A stretch of 9,453 nucleotides of DNA from a bacterium (GTDB lineage Bacteria > UBP13 > UBA5359). Location: assembly GCA_028699365.1 (NCBI GenBank), contig JAQVUQ010000081.1, positions 1 to 9,453 of the forward strand, read 5' to 3'. This document shows, piece by piece, positions 6,850-9,453 of this stretch. The notes under the pieces were generated by a model. It saw only the letters and a program-made list of their open reading frames with translations. It searched no databases and was not told the DNA's origin. Within the stretch, counting starts at the first letter, position 1, and each line of letters starts with the position of its first letter. The position numbers and the translations under genes were made by a program.

Positions 6850-6893
6850 TTACGCATAGTTAACAGTCATTTATTAAAGTCCACATCCTGTAT

Positions 6894-6898
6894 GGAGG
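6894..6898 (+). promoter_or_regulatory. Ribosome binding site deciding the DUF4091 start
   Basis: GGAGG lies inside the sequence that follows the first ATG (6892), so that ATG lacks an upstream site. Of the three consecutive ATGs at 6901, 6904 and 6907, the last two are spaced 5 and 8 bases from GGAGG, making 6907 the best start and 6904 the alternative. Confidence 0.65.
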
Positions 6899-6906
6899 CA
6901 ATGATG

Positions 6907-8517
6907 ATGGAAGACCGTTTTGATGCCTGGCTGGCTACATCTCTTTATAGAATTTATCCCCAATCTCCTTCCCCGGCAGACGATTTAACTTGTCTGGAAG
7001 GTGCCCGGAGTGAACGCCTCTCTTTTCAGATAGGTTGCCGGACCGGAGCCGTATCCGGCAGCCTCAAGGCGGAGATAGATGCTGGCGAAGGGATACTCGT
7101 CACTGTACGCCGCATAGCCTTTGTGCCGCTGCCGCATACTACACCGGATACTCCGGCAGAAGAACTGGAAAACGGCGGTTTTGTGCCCGGTATGGTGCCG
7201 GACCCCCTGCTGCCCGGAGACGAAATATCTATCGGCTGTTTTGAAACGGCTGCCTTCTGGGTGACGGTCAGGATAACCCCGGAAGCTCAGGCGGGCAGGC
7301 GCAAACTGGGAATCAGGCTCAGTCTGAACGGGGAAACGATGACCCGGCTGGAAGCAGAACTCAAAGTCTATCCCGGTTTGCTGCCCCAGAGACAGAACTT
7401 TCCGGTGACCAACTGGTTTTACGCCGATGCCCTGCTGGATTGGTACGGATTGCAAACGTTCGAAGATAAGTTTTGGGACATATTGAGACGTTACATGGCC
7501 GATCTGTCCGAGCACGGCCAGGATACGATATACGTTCCGGTGTTTACCCCTCCCCTGGACGGCATCAAACGGCCTACCCAATTGCTGCAAGTCAACCGGT
7601 CCGGCAGCGATTATGTCTTCGATTGGAGCCTGGTAAAGCGCTGGGTGGATACGGCTCGGGCCTGCGGTATAAAATACTTTGAATGGACCCACCTGTTTAC
7701 GCAATGGGGAGCCGCCAACGCCATTCGCATCTACGAGGGACACGGTCTGGAGGGAAGACTTCTCTGGTCTCCGGATACGGGAGCGGTATCGGACATCTAC
7801 AGGGGATTCCTTTCACAGTATCTGCCGCAGCTTCATGCCTTTCTGGACAAGGAGAATCTGCTGGAAACCAGTTTCTTTCACCTTTCCGATGAACCGCACG
7901 GCGAGGAGCATCTGGTCAATTATCGTGCGGCCAGGGATATGCTGCGGGAACTGGCCCCCTGGATGCAGATCATGGATGCCCTGAGCGACATCTCCTTTGC
8001 CAGAGAAGGCCTGACGGATATCCCGATCCCCGTCATAAACAACGCCCCGGAATTCATGGCGGAGGGATTTCCTGCCTGGGCTTACTTCTGCTGCTGCCCA
8101 CGGGGAAAATACCTGAATCGCTTCATGGATACGCCGCTGATAAAGATAAAGATGACCGGCTGGCTCCTTTATCGCAACAAGGCCAAAGGTTTTCTCCACT
8201 GGGGAGCCAACTACTGGTATCGGGGAGGAACCGGCGACTTGATCGATCCTTTTCATGTAACCGATGCCGGAAGGTGGCCGGATTGGACTTACGGCGATCC
8301 CTTTGTGATCTACCCGGGAACCGACGGTCCGGTAGATTCCATACGCTGGGAGATCTTTGCCGAAAGCTTGCAGGATTATGCCCTGCTGCAGATTTGCAAT
8401 ATTGACCCGGAGGATACTTTGCTGCAGGATATACACGATTATGCGGACTTTCCCCGGGATGCCGAGTGGTTAAGCCGGCAACGACGATATCTGCTGGAGC
8501 GGCTGAGCGGCGAATAA
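6907..8517 (+). CDS. GH123-like / DUF4091 glycoside hydrolase-type protein, cytoplasmic
   Basis: A 536-residue protein from the ATG best placed relative to GGAGG. Residues ~1-155 look like a beta-rich N-terminal domain. Residues ~165-450 look like a barrel with many aromatics. HLSDEPHGEE (325-334) provides adjacent Asp328-Glu329, matching the catalytic Asp-Glu arrangement of GH123 beta-N-acetylgalactosaminidases. The C-terminal GDPFVIYPG (463-471) followed by SIRWEIFAESLQDYALL is the DUF4091 signature. No signal peptide or membrane segment is visible, so it should act in the cytoplasm on an imported oligosaccharide or glycoside, unlike the secreted members of this group. It is transcribed divergently from the LacI operon and probably co-regulated with it. 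GH123-type activity is an inference from fold and motif; DUF4091 proteins are mostly uncharacterised, so substrate and even hydrolase activity are open. Confidence 0.9.
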   Translation: MEDRFDAWLATSLYRIYPQSPSPADDLTCLEGARSERLSFQIGCRTGAVSGSLKAEIDAGEGILVTVRRIAFVPLPHTTPDTPAEELENGGFVPGMVPDPLLPGDEISIGCFETAAFWVTVRITPEAQAGRRKLGIRLSLNGETMTRLEAELKVYPGLLPQRQNFPVTNWFYADALLDWYGLQTFEDKFWDILRRYMADLSEHGQDTIYVPVFTPPLDGIKRPTQLLQVNRSGSDYVFDWSLVKRWVDTARACGIKYFEWTHLFTQWGAANAIRIYEGHGLEGRLLWSPDTGAVSDIYRGFLSQYLPQLHAFLDKENLLETSFFHLSDEPHGEEHLVNYRAARDMLRELAPWMQIMDALSDISFAREGLTDIPIPVINNAPEFMAEGFPAWAYFCCCPRGKYLNRFMDTPLIKIKMTGWLLYRNKAKGFLHWGANYWYRGGTGDLIDPFHVTDAGRWPDWTYGDPFVIYPGTDGPVDSIRWEIFAESLQDYALLQICNIDPEDTLLQDIHDYADFPRDAEWLSRQRRYLLERLSGE

Positions 8518-8534
8518 TCATGGTATTACTTGCA

Positions 8535-9357
8535 TCAATCGCTCCCTGCATCCGATAATTTCCGTATGAGTTTACGTCCCTTGGACGTCAGCCGGTATTT
8601 CTGATTGCTGCTGCGGGGTTTATCGGGAATAGTCATTTCGATGAGGCCGTTTTCAATCGCTGGATTGAGATAGCTGTATAGAAACGTAGGACGATGACGT
8701 AGCTCCAACCGCGTCATGATTTCTATGGTAGCTGCTGTTTCTCCATGAAGAACTGTCAATAATCGCCGAACTTGTTCGGTGACTTGTTCGGTGACTTGTT
8801 CGGTGACTTGTTCGGTAGCGGGTTGTGTATCATTCAATAAGATCAATTGAAACGTTTTTCCTGCTTTGCCATTGTCAATAATCGGCAAAACATGACCTAA
8901 CTGCTGCCAATTATTACATACATCACGCAATCCCGAGCCGGCGTTCTCACTTAAGCCTATGCGGCGAAAAGCCAGAACTATGTTAGGATTGCGTACCTCC
9001 TTGGGCCCGGGCTCAAGCAGATCTGTAGCGGTAAATGCGTCGCCGGGGTTCCAGAAGATTGTACAATAATGACTGCCAAGTATCGATGATATTATAATCC
9101 ATGACAACACGATCCAGCCAGCGAACTCCCGGTGGATATTCGCCGAACTTGAAGCCAAACCGCTGGCAATCGGCAATCGGCCGTGGAAGAATGCCGCGCA
9201 GATAGCCTTCTGATCCCAAAAGCAAAATTGAAGCAATAGTCGGTTTCAGCCCGGTGGAAGTTTCTCGGATCAGACCAAGTTGAAAAAGAAATTCATTGTC
9301 TGGTAAACCTACATAAGATCGATTATTGGGGCGGCTTTCATATAGTTTTTCTTCATA
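8535..9357 (-). pseudogene. Decayed AlbA_2/COG2865-type ATP-binding transcriptional regulator
   Basis: Minus-strand remnant in two frames. The upstream part (9357 to ~9076) has family sequence such as SRPNNRSYVGLPDNEF, LKPTIASILLLGS and PPGVRWLDRVVMDYNIIDTW. The downstream part (about 9062 to 8535) continues in another frame with IFWNPGDAFTATDLLEPG, RNPNIVLAFRRIGLSENAGSG and NWQQLGH, then a winged-helix tail (LRHRPTFLYSYLNPAIENGLIEMTIPD). The stretch that normally lies between the two, carrying the REA...HxDY motif of the GHKL-like ATPase part, is missing. The gene thus has an internal deletion plus frameshift near 9060-9076. It is also cut at the 5' end by TAA (9360-9358), losing the AlbA_2 DNA-binding part. 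Intact relatives are often linked to mobile or defence regions. A short residual protein from the downstream frame is possible but unlikely. Its end is 17 bp from the converging DUF4091 gene. Confidence 0.85.
8769..8816 (-). repeat. 12-bp tandem repeat, four copies, encoding Thr-Glu-Gln-Val units
   Basis: Four back-to-back copies of ACCGAACAAGTC (the last ends in T) on the minus strand, encoding TEQV four times between the ATPase-like part and the winged-helix tail. EQVTEQV linkers are common in this protein family. The near-perfect DNA identity indicates recent copy-number change by slippage. Confidence 0.9.
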
Positions 9358-9360
9358 TTA

Positions 9361-9453
9361 CCTACTAGCCGGTGCCGGGAGCTTGACCTGGTGAAACCGG
9401 TAGGCTCTGCCCGGCATACATAAAATGCCGGAGCGTAATCAAAGCACGCTCCG
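9361..9453. repeat. Cluster of overlapping inverted repeats at the right edge
   Basis: CCGGCAT/ATGCCGG (9411-9417 and 9425-9431, 7-base loop) overlaps CGGAGCGT/ACGCTCCG (9429-9436 and 9446-9453, 9-base loop). They share CGG at 9429-9431, so the two hairpins compete. A looser pairing of GAGC (9380-9383) with GCTC around a GTGAAA loop lies before them. The block begins exactly where the pseudogene frame ends in TAA and contains no gene I can support. It could be the edge of an inserted element or a terminator for a gene beyond the window. No transposase or target duplication is visible. Confidence 0.5.

Noticed and set aside
6892-6906. ATG 6892 as the start of the DUF4091 gene
   Set aside because: The GGAGG ribosome site lies downstream of this ATG, so initiation at 6904 or 6907 fits better.
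6985-7743. Minus-strand open frame (252 codons) inside the DUF4091 gene
   Set aside because: Antisense shadow without recognisable motifs; the plus-strand gene carries the DUF4091 and Asp-Glu signatures.
9380-9408. GAGC...GAAA...GCTC fold as a group II intron domain V
   Set aside because: It is about 29 bases rather than 34, pairing is imperfect, and no intron-encoded protein or boundary motif is visible in the window.

Overview
The window carries a compact sugar or glycoside catabolic locus from a bacterium, probably a moderately GC-rich member of the Bacillota (Firmicutes). That placement is an inference. It rests on near-consensus sigma-70/sigma-A promoters with exact 17-bp spacers, strong GGAGG-type ribosome binding sites, GTG starts, and the pairing of a LacI repressor with an AraR-like GntR/LacI hybrid repressor. 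No rRNA or other taxonomic marker is present.

Layout. At the left edge (1-617, minus) is the N-terminal two thirds of an AraR-type regulator, a GntR winged helix fused to a LacI/PBP1-type sensor. It has its own promoter and three 10-bp operator-like repeats. From 861 to 6744 six minus-strand genes form a tight operon, given here in transcription order: a LacI-family repressor; a Gfo/Idh/MocA oxidoreductase; a zinc-type MDR dehydrogenase; an extended SDR (NAD-epimerase fold); a second Gfo/Idh/MocA protein; and a third, atypical Gfo/Idh/MocA protein that overlaps the second by 4 bp. Intergenic gaps are 4 to 18 bp. Divergent to the operon, on the plus strand (6907-8517), is a cytoplasmic GH123-like/DUF4091 protein with a candidate Asp-Glu catalytic pair. 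The short region between the two units holds two consensus -35 boxes arranged as a perfect inverted repeat, plus a LacI-type operator over the operon start site.

Right of the hydrolase (8535-9357, minus) lies a decayed gene for an AlbA_2/COG2865-type ATP-binding regulator. It is 5'-truncated, has an internal deletion with a frameshift, and contains a 12-bp tandem repeat coding for Thr-Glu-Gln-Val four times. The last ~90 bp hold overlapping hairpins and no gene.

Working together (inference): the hydrolase-like protein and five NAD(P)-dependent oxidoreductases would process an imported glycoside or modified sugar inside the cell, with LacI as the local repressor. The number of redox enzymes, and the absence from the window of any kinase, aldolase or transporter, suggest an oxidation/reduction route such as keto-glycoside chemistry rather than classical phosphorylation. 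The substrate cannot be read from the sequence.
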